From: Phycisphaeraceae bacterium D3-23
Lineage (GTDB): Bacteria > Planctomycetota > Phycisphaerae > Phycisphaerales > Phycisphaeraceae
Length of the DNA stretch: 64,000 nt
Assembly (NCBI GenBank): GCA_039555135.1
Contig: CP114179.1
Location: forward strand, 1,426,001-1,490,000
Direction: 5' to 3'
Part shown: piece by piece, positions 35,553 through 44,279 of the stretch
Position numbering within the stretch: the stretch's first letter is position 1
How the letters are laid out: the number at the start of each line of letters is the position of its first letter
Notes under the pieces: model-generated
Seen by the model: the letters and a program-made list of their open reading frames with translations, nothing else
Database searches by the model: none
What the model was told of the DNA's origin: nothing
Made by a program: the position numbers and the translations under genes

Positions 35553-38500
35553 GTGCCACGACCGACGCTATTCGCCCTCTCGATGACCGCCGCCCTCGCC
35601 GCCTGTTCGACGGGCAGTTCACCCGCCAACGGCAAACTTGCCAAGCAAGACCACCCGCTTGCCGACCAGCCCGTCGCCCTGCCCAACGCCAAGCCCGCCG
35701 GGTCGGTCGACCTCCCACGCCACCCCGCGATCAGCCCCGACGGCCAGACGGTCACCTTCTCGTGGCGCGGCGACCTCTGGCGCGTCCCCGCCCAAGGCGG
35801 CACCGCGCAGCGACTCACCGCACACCCCGGCAACGACTCCACCAGCGTCTGGAGCCCCGACGGCACACAGATCGCCTTCAACTCCGACCGCTCGGGCTAC
35901 GGCAACGTCCACCTCATGGACGCCGACGGCGGGAACGTCACCCAAATCACACACGAAGACCACTTCCTCTGGCTCCACGACTGGTCCCCCGCCGGCGAAG
36001 GCGACCGGCTCACCGTCGCGGGCTACGTCGAGGGCGATGTCCACCGCGCGCCAAGGCCCTACAGCGTCTCCATCCATGGCGGGCCCATCGCGCGGCTCCA
36101 CGACGCGTTTGGCCGACAGAGCGCCGTCAGCCCGGACGGCAAGCATGTCGTCTTCGTGCGCGGCGGGTCGTCGTGGAACCGGCCCTTCATCGTCAACTCC
36201 GACAACCGCGACCTCTGGGTCTACGACACGGACGCCGGCACGTTCACCCAGCTCACCGACAACCTCGGCAACGACGGCCGACCCAAGTGGATCGACAACG
36301 ACACCGTCGCCTACCTGTCGGCACGTCCACCCGCGCGCGTCAACCTCTACCGGATCGACCTGGGCCAGGACGACGACAACGCGACCGCGCTGACCGCGTT
36401 TAGCGATGATGATGTGCGCGGGTTCGATGTCGCGCGCGACGGCTCGATGGCTGTGGTGCAGGTGTGGGACACGCTGTACACCGTCGATCTGACGCAGCCC
36501 GGCGCGCAGCCCGCTGCCGTGACGATCAACGCACCGGCCGACCTCGACGACACCGTCGCGGTCGAGGCCCTCGCCGGCGAAAGCGACGAGGCCGCGCTCT
36601 CGCCCGACGGCAAGGTCATGGCCACCACGATCCACGGCGACCTCTTCATCCGCACCGTCGATAGCGAAGACCCGCCCCAGCGCATCACCAACACCGCCGC
36701 CCGCGAGATGACCCCCGTCTGGTCGCCCGACGGCGTCTCGCTCTACTTCGTCTCCGACACCGACGGCACACTCAGCATCTACCAAGCCAACGTCACCCTC
36801 ACCCGCGAAGCAGTCGAAGCCGCACTCAAGCCGGCGGAAGTCGAGGAAGAAGCGGAAGAGACGGAAGAGGCGGAGGAAAATGAAACCGCGGAGGACGCCG
36901 AGGACGCAGAGCAAGGCGCGGAGGACGCAACCGACGCGTCGCACGCGGCGGAAGGCGAAGAAGAAAACGCTGACGAAGCCGACACGGACGAACAAGGCGA
37001 TGACGAAGACGCGGAAGAAGAAGCCGAGGAAGACGCCGGCCCCGACCCCGCCGACTGGCACGGCGCACTACGCTTCGAGATCACCCCCGTTGTCCAGACC
37101 GCGCACCACGACAGCGACCCCTCCCCCGCGCCCGACGGGACGACCCTCGCGTTCCGGCGCGGCAACGGCGATGTCTACCTCCTCGACCTTGCCACCGGCG
37201 AAGAACGACTGTTCCTCGAATCATGGGACACCGGCATGCACTGGAGCTGGAGCCCCGACAGCACGCACCTCGCGCTGAGCTACGAAGACCAGGACCACAA
37301 CGCCGACATCTGGGTCGGCCCCGCCGACGGCAGCGCCGAACTGGTCAACATCACCAAGCACCCGGCGGGCGACTACCTGCCCTCGTGGTCCGCCGACGGC
37401 CGAATCCTCGCGTTCACTTCGTTCCGAAACGACGACCAGGGCGACGTCTTCGCCGTGTACCTCGACGAAGACCTCGAGACCTACACCGCCCAGCAGCTCT
37501 CCGACTACTACGAAGAAGCGGGGAACGCAGCGAAAAAACTCGAACCGCTAGGGACTGGTCGCTTAAGCGACCAGTCCGAGGAGGTTGAACCTGACGAACC
37601 CGCATTCACCCTCGCGCTCGACGACGCCTACCTCCGCCTGCGCCGCCTGACCCGCAGCAGCGGCACGGAGTGGAACGTCCGCATCCTCCCCTCGGGCGGG
37701 CAGGTCGCCTACACCCGAGGCAGCACCGCGTACGTCGTCGGATGGGACGGCAGCGGCGAGAAGCAGGTCGCCGAGGGCGTCGACCCCCAGCACCTTTCGC
37801 TCACCGGCAATGCGCTCGTCGCGCTGCGCCGCGGCACGCCCGCCACCCTCGCGATCCCGGGCGGCAGCGCGACCGATGTCAGCTTCCCCGGCACGATCCG
37901 CGTCGATCGGCACGCCGCCAACCGCCAACGCTTCATCGAGGCCAGCCGCGCGATCAGCATGCAGTTCTACGACCCGACCTACAAGGGCATGGACTGGGAC
38001 GCCATCACGCAGAAGTACACCCGGCTCGCCGAGCGCGCCTGGACACCCGACGAGTTCAACGACATCGCCAACCAGTACCTCGGCCTGCTCGACGCCTCGC
38101 ACATGGGCATCCGAACGCCCGCCCCCGCCAACCCCGTCCGGCAGGCCAACGGCTACCTCGGCGCACGCTACGAGCGCACCGACGCCGGCTTCGAAATCGT
38201 CGAGATCTACGACCAGACCCCCGCGGCCGAGGGCCTCATGCGCCTCCACGTCGGCGACGTCATCACCCACATCGACTTCGAGCCGCTCGAAGCAAGCGAC
38301 ACCGTCAACGCAAGACTCGTCGGCCGCGTCAACCGCGAAACCGCGATCACCGTCCTCCGCTCCCCCGAGCACCTCCCCGCCCGGCCTGGTCACTTTAGTG
38401 ACCAGGAAGACCCCGCAGAAAACGAAGAAAACCCCGACAACCCACCCGAAAACCAAGACCCCAACGCCCCACGCGAAGTCATCCTCCTCATCACCCCCAT

Positions 38501-39158
38501 CAGCCACGGCCAGCTCGAAAACCTCCGCTACGACAACTGGCAGCTCAACAACAAAGCGCTCGTCAACGAATGGTCCGACGGCCAACTCGGCTACATCCAC
38601 ATCCGCTCGATGGGCGCGGCCTCGCTCGCCGACTTCGAACGCGACCTCTACGCCGCCTGCGAGGGCAAGCTCGGCATGGTCGTCGACGTCCGCGACAACG
38701 GCGGGGGCTGGACCACCGACCGGCTGCTCGCCTCGATCATGACCCGCCGACACGCCTACACCGTCCCCCGCGGCGCGGACCCCACCCGTACCAACTCGTA
38801 CCCCAACGACCGGCTATTCATCGCGCGCTACAACCTCCCCATGAACGCGCTATGCAACGAGAAATCCTTCTCCAACGCCGAGATCTTCTCGCACGCCTTC
38901 AAGACGCTCGAGCGCGGCACCCTCGTCGGCAACACCACCGCCGGCGGCGTGATCTCGACGGGCAGCTACTCCCTGCTCGACGGCACCACCGTCCGCATCC
39001 CCTTCCGCGGCTGGTACCTCACCGACGGCACGGACATGGAGAACAACGGCGCCGAGCCCGACCTCATGGTGATCCAAACCCCCGAACACGAAGCCGCCAA
39101 CGAAGACCCGCAGCTCCAGGCCGCCGTCGAAGACCTGCTCGGGCGGATCGGGGAGTGA
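35553..39158 (+). CDS. tricorn-like S41 peptidase lipoprotein
   Basis: An envelope-anchored protease of the tricorn/S41 type, 1201 residues. It starts at GTG 35553, with GGAG 8 bases upstream, giving a short lipoprotein signal and lipobox LAAC (Cys18). Order: TolB-like beta-propeller repeats (about 45-425), a Glu/Ala/Asp-only linker (about 428-495), a second propeller with TRSSG..., a PDZ domain (about 860-1000), and the S41 core with VVDVRDNGGGW near 1045 and the nucleophile segment NEKSFSNAEIF near 1103. Two palindromes are inserted in frame (37552-37577, 38385-38406). No adjacent partner. Likely degrades peptides in the periplasm. Confidence 0.9.
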   Translation: MPRPTLFALSMTAALAACSTGSSPANGKLAKQDHPLADQPVALPNAKPAGSVDLPRHPAISPDGQTVTFSWRGDLWRVPAQGGTAQRLTAHPGNDSTSVWSPDGTQIAFNSDRSGYGNVHLMDADGGNVTQITHEDHFLWLHDWSPAGEGDRLTVAGYVEGDVHRAPRPYSVSIHGGPIARLHDAFGRQSAVSPDGKHVVFVRGGSSWNRPFIVNSDNRDLWVYDTDAGTFTQLTDNLGNDGRPKWIDNDTVAYLSARPPARVNLYRIDLGQDDDNATALTAFSDDDVRGFDVARDGSMAVVQVWDTLYTVDLTQPGAQPAAVTINAPADLDDTVAVEALAGESDEAALSPDGKVMATTIHGDLFIRTVDSEDPPQRITNTAAREMTPVWSPDGVSLYFVSDTDGTLSIYQANVTLTREAVEAALKPAEVEEEAEETEEAEENETAEDAEDAEQGAEDATDASHAAEGEEENADEADTDEQGDDEDAEEEAEEDAGPDPADWHGALRFEITPVVQTAHHDSDPSPAPDGTTLAFRRGNGDVYLLDLATGEERLFLESWDTGMHWSWSPDSTHLALSYEDQDHNADIWVGPADGSAELVNITKHPAGDYLPSWSADGRILAFTSFRNDDQGDVFAVYLDEDLETYTAQQLSDYYEEAGNAAKKLEPLGTGRLSDQSEEVEPDEPAFTLALDDAYLRLRRLTRSSGTEWNVRILPSGGQVAYTRGSTAYVVGWDGSGEKQVAEGVDPQHLSLTGNALVALRRGTPATLAIPGGSATDVSFPGTIRVDRHAANRQRFIEASRAISMQFYDPTYKGMDWDAITQKYTRLAERAWTPDEFNDIANQYLGLLDASHMGIRTPAPANPVRQANGYLGARYERTDAGFEIVEIYDQTPAAEGLMRLHVGDVITHIDFEPLEASDTVNARLVGRVNRETAITVLRSPEHLPARPGHFSDQEDPAENEENPDNPPENQDPNAPREVILLITPISHGQLENLRYDNWQLNNKALVNEWSDGQLGYIHIRSMGAASLADFERDLYAACEGKLGMVVDVRDNGGGWTTDRLLASIMTRRHAYTVPRGADPTRTNSYPNDRLFIARYNLPMNALCNEKSFSNAEIFSHAFKTLERGTLVGNTTAGGVISTGSYSLLDGTTVRIPFRGWYLTDGTDMENNGAEPDLMVIQTPEHEAANEDPQLQAAVEDLLGRIGE
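37552..37577. repeat. in-frame 26-bp perfect palindrome in S41 gene
   Basis: GGACTGGTCGCTT and its exact reverse complement AAGCGACCAGTCC form a loopless palindrome. Encoded residues are TGRLSDQSE. Same SDQ product as the palindrome 830 bp downstream, though the DNA differs. Confidence 0.9.
38385..38406. repeat. in-frame 22-bp palindrome in S41 gene
   Basis: CCTGGTCACT-TT-AGTGACCAGG, encoding PGHFSDQED between the PDZ and S41 core parts, where flanking sequence is a Pro/Glu/Asn-rich linker (EDPAENEENPDNPPENQ). Same design as 37552-37577 with a variable stem. Confidence 0.9.
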
Positions 39159-39165
39159 GGTGCAG

Positions 39166-39319
39166 GGTCTAGAGTCTAGGGTCTAGGGTCTAGGGTCTAG
39201 GGTCTAGGGTCTAGGGTCTAGGGTCTAGGGTCTAGGGTCTAGGGTCTAGGGTCTAGGGTCTAGGGTCTAGGGTCTAGGGTCTAGGGTCTAGGGTCTAGGG
39301 TCTAGGGTCTAGGGTCTAG
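39166..39319. repeat. GGGTCTA heptamer tandem array
   Basis: About 22 tandem copies of the 7-mer GGGTCTA (TAGGGTC), perfect except near the left end where one unit reads GAGTCTA. It begins 8 bp after the S41 stop codon and ends before a palindrome. It contains a TAG in every phase of one strand and is non-coding. It is not CRISPR-like because no spacers separate the units. Confidence 0.95.
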
Positions 39320-39335
39320 GAATCCTATACGGGAC

Positions 39336-39361
39336 GGACTGGTTGCTTTAGCAACCAGTCC
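39336..39361. repeat. 26-bp palindrome after heptamer array
   Basis: GGACTGGTTGC-TTTA-GCAACCAGTCC. It shares the CTGGTTGC/GCAACCAG core with 18-39 and the GGACTGG end with the palindrome inside the S41 gene. It lies just beyond the stop of the minus-strand hypothetical gene at 39367. Confidence 0.85.
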
Positions 39362-39366
39362 AGCCC

Positions 39367-40200
39367 TCAATTTCCCACCTCTTGCCGCAGCCACGACACC
39401 CCCTCCGCGCTCAACACACCCTGCATATCGCCCGCGCGCAGCGCTCGGGCGATCGCCTCCAGCGATGCGGCCGCGTCGTCATAGACAATGCTGTGACAAA
39501 TATCGCCCGCCTCAAGCCGTGCCTGAGCCCCGCGAAGGTGCGGATCGACCGGCGCAAGCCCCGCCACCACCACCGCATGCGTCGGCCGATCGCTCTTCGC
39601 CAGCGCCCCTGCCACATCGTCGTATCCGTTGCCTGCCACCTGCGCCGACACCACAAAGCGCAGGTAGTCCACGAGCTTTTCGAACATCACCGGGAACGAA
39701 GACACCGCGATGTCCGCGCACGACTGCGTGACTCCCCCGCCGCGTTCGACAAACCCGACGACCCGTGCCCGACTCAGCACCCCTTCCGCGCCGGCATCGA
39801 ACCTGTCCACAAACGCCAGCCGGTCGCTCAGCCCGATCGACCCCGCGCCGCGGTTGACCTGCGCACCGATCGTCCCAGCGCCGTCTCCCCCCGAATCCCG
39901 AGACCCGAAACCCGAGGCCCCGACCTGCACCGCCGAGAACAAACGCGGGACAAACCCCGCCAGCCCGTCGGGGCCGTACTCCAGCTCCCCGATCAGCCCC
40001 ACCCCCGCGCGCATGGCCCACTCGCGATCGCTTGGCAGCACCCACCGCTCCAACGAAAACGGATACACCAGCCCCGCAAGACTCGCGCCATCCTTCTTCT
40101 CCCCCTCACCCGCAGGCGCATACAGCACCGCACACCCCCCGGGCGCAACGCCCGGCGACTGCCCCGCCAACCACAACGCCATCATGTGCGACAAGTCCAT
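39367..40200 (-). CDS. hypothetical protein
   Basis: A 277-residue protein I do not recognise. It has no signal peptide or clear membrane segment and is Ala/Gly/Val-rich. Phases look coding: GC-rich third positions and no competing frame with better properties. A possible substrate-handling helix region lies at SSFPVMFEKLVDYLRFVVSAQ. It starts at ATG 40200, only 9 bp downstream of the stop of the giant PEP-CTERM gene, so the two may be co-transcribed. Function unknown; a cytosolic protein is the simplest reading. Confidence 0.6.
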   Translation of the reverse strand: MDLSHMMALWLAGQSPGVAPGGCAVLYAPAGEGEKKDGASLAGLVYPFSLERWVLPSDREWAMRAGVGLIGELEYGPDGLAGFVPRLFSAVQVGASGFGSRDSGGDGAGTIGAQVNRGAGSIGLSDRLAFVDRFDAGAEGVLSRARVVGFVERGGGVTQSCADIAVSSFPVMFEKLVDYLRFVVSAQVAGNGYDDVAGALAKSDRPTHAVVVAGLAPVDPHLRGAQARLEAGDICHSIVYDDAAASLEAIARALRAGDMQGVLSAEGVSWLRQEVGN

Positions 40201-40209
40201 CCGCGCAGT

Positions 40210-43200
40210 TTACAGGCTGCGGCCCACGGACCGCCGACGCCGACGCGCGGCCCACAGCCCGCCGACCAGCAGCGCCAGCGACCCGGGCTCGGGCACGTCC
40301 GGCCCTGATGGCGTCCCGGCACCCCAGTTCGCCTGCACGATAGCGAGGTCCGACTGGCCCACCAGCCCGTCGCCCGACAGGTCCGCGCCGGTCCCGGCCG
40401 CGAGCCCATCGCCCCACTGGGCGAGCAGGACATCGAGGTCCGCCGCGCCGACAAACCCGTCGCCATCGACATCGCCGGCATGCGCGACCGTGAGCAGCAG
40501 GTCGGCCGCGTCGTACACCAGACGCCACTGCGTCGCGTTGCCCAGGTCGAGCCCGAGCACGGTATCAAACACACCTTCGATCGGGTTGTTGCCATCCACG
40601 ATGACGACCGTCGTCCCCACGGCGTAGGGGGCCGAAACACTGGGCGTCTGGAGGTCGAGCGTCGCGCCCGCCTCGATGGTGAAGTCGCGCAGGGTACGCA
40701 GGCGGTCGTGCAGCGGGCCGTCGGTGAACTCCACCTCAAAGCTTGAGCCGGCCTCGAGGGTGAGGTCGCGGTCGAACTGGAGCCGGCCGTAGCGCCCGAG
40801 GCTCGGGTCGCCCGGCGCGAGGGTGCCGGCGACCAAGGTCGGGAGCGACATCCGCCCGCCGCCGCCCGACCGCAGCGCCCCGTTGACGCGGAGCGGGTCG
40901 GTGAGGTTGCTCGCGGTGTTGAGCCGGGTGCGCAGGAACACATCATCTACCTCGAGCACGCCGCCGGTAAATCCGGTGAGGGTGTTATTGCCGGCACTGG
41001 ACAGATTGCCCAGTGAGGCCACCGCCGTGCCTGCCTCGATGAGGACCGTGCCGGCGATCGTGACGTCGGCCCCGGCGAGGTCGATACTGCCGTTGAGGAC
41101 GTTCGATCCGCCCGACGAGTTCGTGAAATACACTTCTGCGTTGGTCGCCGTCAGCGAGCCCGTCGCCGACTGCGACATGCCGATGAACCGCAGGTCCGCC
41201 CCGCTATCGACACTCAGCAGGCCGTGGTTCACGAACCCGGTGGACAGGATAAACGTCTCGTCCACGGCGAACACGATCGTGCCGTGGTTGGTCAAAGCGC
41301 TCACGCCCGACCAATCGACCGTCTCATCGACCAGCGTCGTGTTGACCGTCCCGTGGTTGGTAAACCGTGTGTCATTGCTCTCGATGTCGAGGACAAGCGA
41401 GTCGATCGTGGACCCGGCGTTATTGATGAGGTGTGCGTTGTCATGCAACCCCACCTCGTTGACCGCGCCGGCCGCGAGCCCCGCGCCGACCTCGAGCGTG
41501 CCGTCGTCCAGGACTGTGTAGTAGCGTGGCACACTCGGGCCGTCGATACGGAAGGTCCCGCCCCCCAACACCGTCAGCCCGCTCCCGGCCGCGATCCCGC
41601 CCGCGCCGATGGTCAGCTCGCCGTCGTAGTCGATCACGAGGTGGCCCGGGTCACCCGCGTGGTTGTCGTGGATCGTCAAGCGGTCGAGCGCGAGTGTCGG
41701 CGCCGAGTGGATCCGCCACGTCCCGGCGTCGATCGTCCGGACATCGTGTAGATCGACGGCCGTGTCGCTCAGGTCGAGCTCGAAATTCGATGTCCGGTTG
41801 ATCGTGAACGTGCCGCCGACACGGAGCGCGCCGTCCAGCGCGAGCGTGTTCACCAGCCGCAGCGAGATGTCGCCGTCGGTGTCGATCGACCCGGGCCCGG
41901 TAAGTGTGCCGCCACCGCGGTAGGTCACGTTCAGCGACGAGTCGCCGTTGCCCGCGAAGGTGCCATCCCAGTTGTCGAGGTTCGAGATAAACAGCTCCAG
42001 AGTCCCGTCGCCCGACGACAGAACACCCGTCCCCTCCAGGTCGCGCACCTCAAGCAGCGCCGAGCCCGCCCCCATCGACACCAGCCCGTCGTTCTGCATC
42101 AGGCCGTACAGCAGGGCCGACGCACCATCCCCCAGCAGCATCGACGCCCCGGCCATATTGTGCGTCAGCCCCTCGTCGCCCAGCCCGTTGGGCGGGCGCG
42201 AGATTTCCGCACCGTCGGCCAGACGCAGCACGCCGACATTCGTAATCGTCTCGTTGAAACTGCCGCCGGTGAGTGTGACATCCTCGACAAACGTCACGCC
42301 GATCCCCGGGCCGAAGTCCACGTTCATCCCGCCCGAGTTGTGGATCGTGAGGTCGACCACGCCGCCCGCAATTCGCCGGAAAGTAGGCGCGCCGCTGGCG
42401 GCGAGGTCGCTGATGCTGATGGGCCCGTTGAAGGAATCGACCGAGACGCGCGCGTCCTGCTCCATCACAAGCGCGCCCGTGCCGGTGTATCCACCGCGCA
42501 GGATCAGGTGCTGATCGACCAGCCGCAGCGTGCCATTGTTCTCGATCATCGCCGAGCCCAGCAGGGTCATGTCGGAGAAGTTGCCGGCCGGGCCGTACGT
42601 GCTCTGAAACGCGAGCTCCGCGCCGTGAGCGATGAAGAAGTCGTTCCCGGTGGACCAGTCGAACGCGGCGGCCCGGTTGTCCAACACAACCGTACCCGCC
42701 TGGACATCGACCGCGCCGCTGCCGACCACCCGCGCCGCCACGGTGGAGACGGCCGAGGTGTTGTGCGTCAGCGTGCCGTTGTTGATGAGCCCGATGGAGC
42801 TGGTCGTCCAGGGCCGCACATCCCAGCCCGCGATCGCGTCGAGCCCGACCGTCCCGGCGTTGCTGATCTGGTTGGCACGGATGTCTGCGGTCGCATCGCG
42901 GTTGATCGTCGTGTCGTCGCCGACGACCAGCGCCGCGGTGAACAGGGCCGCGTCGGCCCCGAGCGAGAGTGTCCCGGCGCCCGACGCGCCGACATGCGTC
43001 TCCATGTCCACCCGCAGCGTGCCGCCCACCCCGATGCCAAACGTATCGCCAAAGTCCTCGCCCGCCGCGAGCACAAGGTCCTCGCCGGTCAGCCGGAACG
43101 TTGAGCCGCCCGCGATGTTGAACGTGCCCGCGTTGCCCGCGACCTGGCCGGCCGTCAACGTGCCGCCGTTGAGATTGAACGTGCCGCTCGCAGAGTTGGT

Positions 43201-44157
43201 CAGCGTGCTGACCGTCGTCGTGCCGCTGATCTGCGTGTACGTCCCCGCGTTGGTCAGCGCATCCGCCACGACCACGCCGCCGTCGAGCGTCAGCGAAAAG
43301 CCCGACGCCGTGCTCAGCGTGTCGCCGATGTCCCACTGGTCACCCGCGTTGAGCGTCGTGCTGGCGGCGATCACCTGCGACCCGCCCACACCCAGCGACC
43401 CCGCCGTCACCGTGAGCCCGCCCGACTGATAATCGAGCGAGCTGCCCGCCGTAAACGAGCCGACCGAAAACACACCGCCGTCGAGCGTCAGCGTCCCCGC
43501 CGCGCCGCTTGTGAACGCCTGGCCCACCGCCAACATCCGAGACGCATCCAGCGTGATCGGCCCGGGCGAGCCCAGGCCCGCCCACGTCAGGCCGCCATTC
43601 ACAACGATCGCGCCGGCCTGAAAATCAATCGCGGCCGCCAGCGACAACGACGCCGCCGTCAGCGTCCCGCCATCCATCAACACCACCGCATCCGACATCG
43701 CCGTGAACGCGCCCGTCGTCGTCACCGCGCCGTCGGCCCCAACCACCCAATCAACATCCGACCCCGCGCCGTCACCCAATTCAAACGACGTCGCGCTCAA
43801 AGTCCCATCAAGCACCAAGACACCCGCCGAGCCCCCGCCCGTGCCGACGCCCGTCAGACCGCCCGCGTATGTCCCGCCGCCCAGGTCGAACGTCGTGTCG
43901 CCCGAGACGATACTGATCCCCGAGACCACCAGCGCCGGCAGCGACAGGTTCGCCGTCGTCGATCCGCCCGGCGTATCAAACACCACCGAGTCCCCGGGCC
44001 CAGGCAGCACCCCGCCGCCCCAGTCCGTCGGGTCCGCCAAATCCCCCACACCCCCCGCCGGGTCCCAAACCACCCCGCCCCCGGCCCACGCGACCGGGAC
44101 AACGCCCATCGCCAAAACGAAACCACAGGCCCCGGTCACCAATGCAGTGCGCACCAT
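40210..44157 (-). CDS. giant beta-repeat surface protein with dockerin and PEP-CTERM
   Basis: A 1315-residue exported protein. A signal peptide (hydrophobic ALVTGACGFVLAMGVVPVAWA) is followed by about 1150 residues of Gly/Ser/Thr/Asn-rich beta-strand repeats (patterns such as GAGTLSLGADAALFTAAL, NNGTLTHNT) like the passenger of autotransporter-type beta-helices. A type I dockerin with two Ca-binding loops (DVDGDGFVGAADLD and DLSGDGLVGQSDLA) is near 1215-1270. The C-terminus is a PEP-CTERM sorting signal: VPEPGSLALLVGG then Trp and Arg-rich tail. Start ATG at 44157 (MVRTALVTG). Export and sorting by an exosortase, not in this window, is inferred. Confidence 0.85.
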   Translation of the reverse strand: MVRTALVTGACGFVLAMGVVPVAWAGGGVVWDPAGGVGDLADPTDWGGGVLPGPGDSVVFDTPGGSTTANLSLPALVVSGISIVSGDTTFDLGGGTYAGGLTGVGTGGGSAGVLVLDGTLSATSFELGDGAGSDVDWVVGADGAVTTTGAFTAMSDAVVLMDGGTLTAASLSLAAAIDFQAGAIVVNGGLTWAGLGSPGPITLDASRMLAVGQAFTSGAAGTLTLDGGVFSVGSFTAGSSLDYQSGGLTVTAGSLGVGGSQVIAASTTLNAGDQWDIGDTLSTASGFSLTLDGGVVVADALTNAGTYTQISGTTTVSTLTNSASGTFNLNGGTLTAGQVAGNAGTFNIAGGSTFRLTGEDLVLAAGEDFGDTFGIGVGGTLRVDMETHVGASGAGTLSLGADAALFTAALVVGDDTTINRDATADIRANQISNAGTVGLDAIAGWDVRPWTTSSIGLINNGTLTHNTSAVSTVAARVVGSGAVDVQAGTVVLDNRAAAFDWSTGNDFFIAHGAELAFQSTYGPAGNFSDMTLLGSAMIENNGTLRLVDQHLILRGGYTGTGALVMEQDARVSVDSFNGPISISDLAASGAPTFRRIAGGVVDLTIHNSGGMNVDFGPGIGVTFVEDVTLTGGSFNETITNVGVLRLADGAEISRPPNGLGDEGLTHNMAGASMLLGDGASALLYGLMQNDGLVSMGAGSALLEVRDLEGTGVLSSGDGTLELFISNLDNWDGTFAGNGDSSLNVTYRGGGTLTGPGSIDTDGDISLRLVNTLALDGALRVGGTFTINRTSNFELDLSDTAVDLHDVRTIDAGTWRIHSAPTLALDRLTIHDNHAGDPGHLVIDYDGELTIGAGGIAAGSGLTVLGGGTFRIDGPSVPRYYTVLDDGTLEVGAGLAAGAVNEVGLHDNAHLINNAGSTIDSLVLDIESNDTRFTNHGTVNTTLVDETVDWSGVSALTNHGTIVFAVDETFILSTGFVNHGLLSVDSGADLRFIGMSQSATGSLTATNAEVYFTNSSGGSNVLNGSIDLAGADVTIAGTVLIEAGTAVASLGNLSSAGNNTLTGFTGGVLEVDDVFLRTRLNTASNLTDPLRVNGALRSGGGGRMSLPTLVAGTLAPGDPSLGRYGRLQFDRDLTLEAGSSFEVEFTDGPLHDRLRTLRDFTIEAGATLDLQTPSVSAPYAVGTTVVIVDGNNPIEGVFDTVLGLDLGNATQWRLVYDAADLLLTVAHAGDVDGDGFVGAADLDVLLAQWGDGLAAGTGADLSGDGLVGQSDLAIVQANWGAGTPSGPDVPEPGSLALLVGGLWAARRRRRSVGRSL

Positions 44158-44279
44158 TGTTCTATCCCTCAAAAAATGCACCCGAAACCCCGAAATCACT
44201 GGCCCCCATCCTAGCCCGGATCGTGCTGTTGTAAAGGGAAAAGCGGCCAGTACAGACCCTACGCCGGCCACATTACCGC

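Noticed and set aside
39166-39319. CRISPR array
   Set aside because: Units are 7 bp, contiguous, without spacers and without cas genes.
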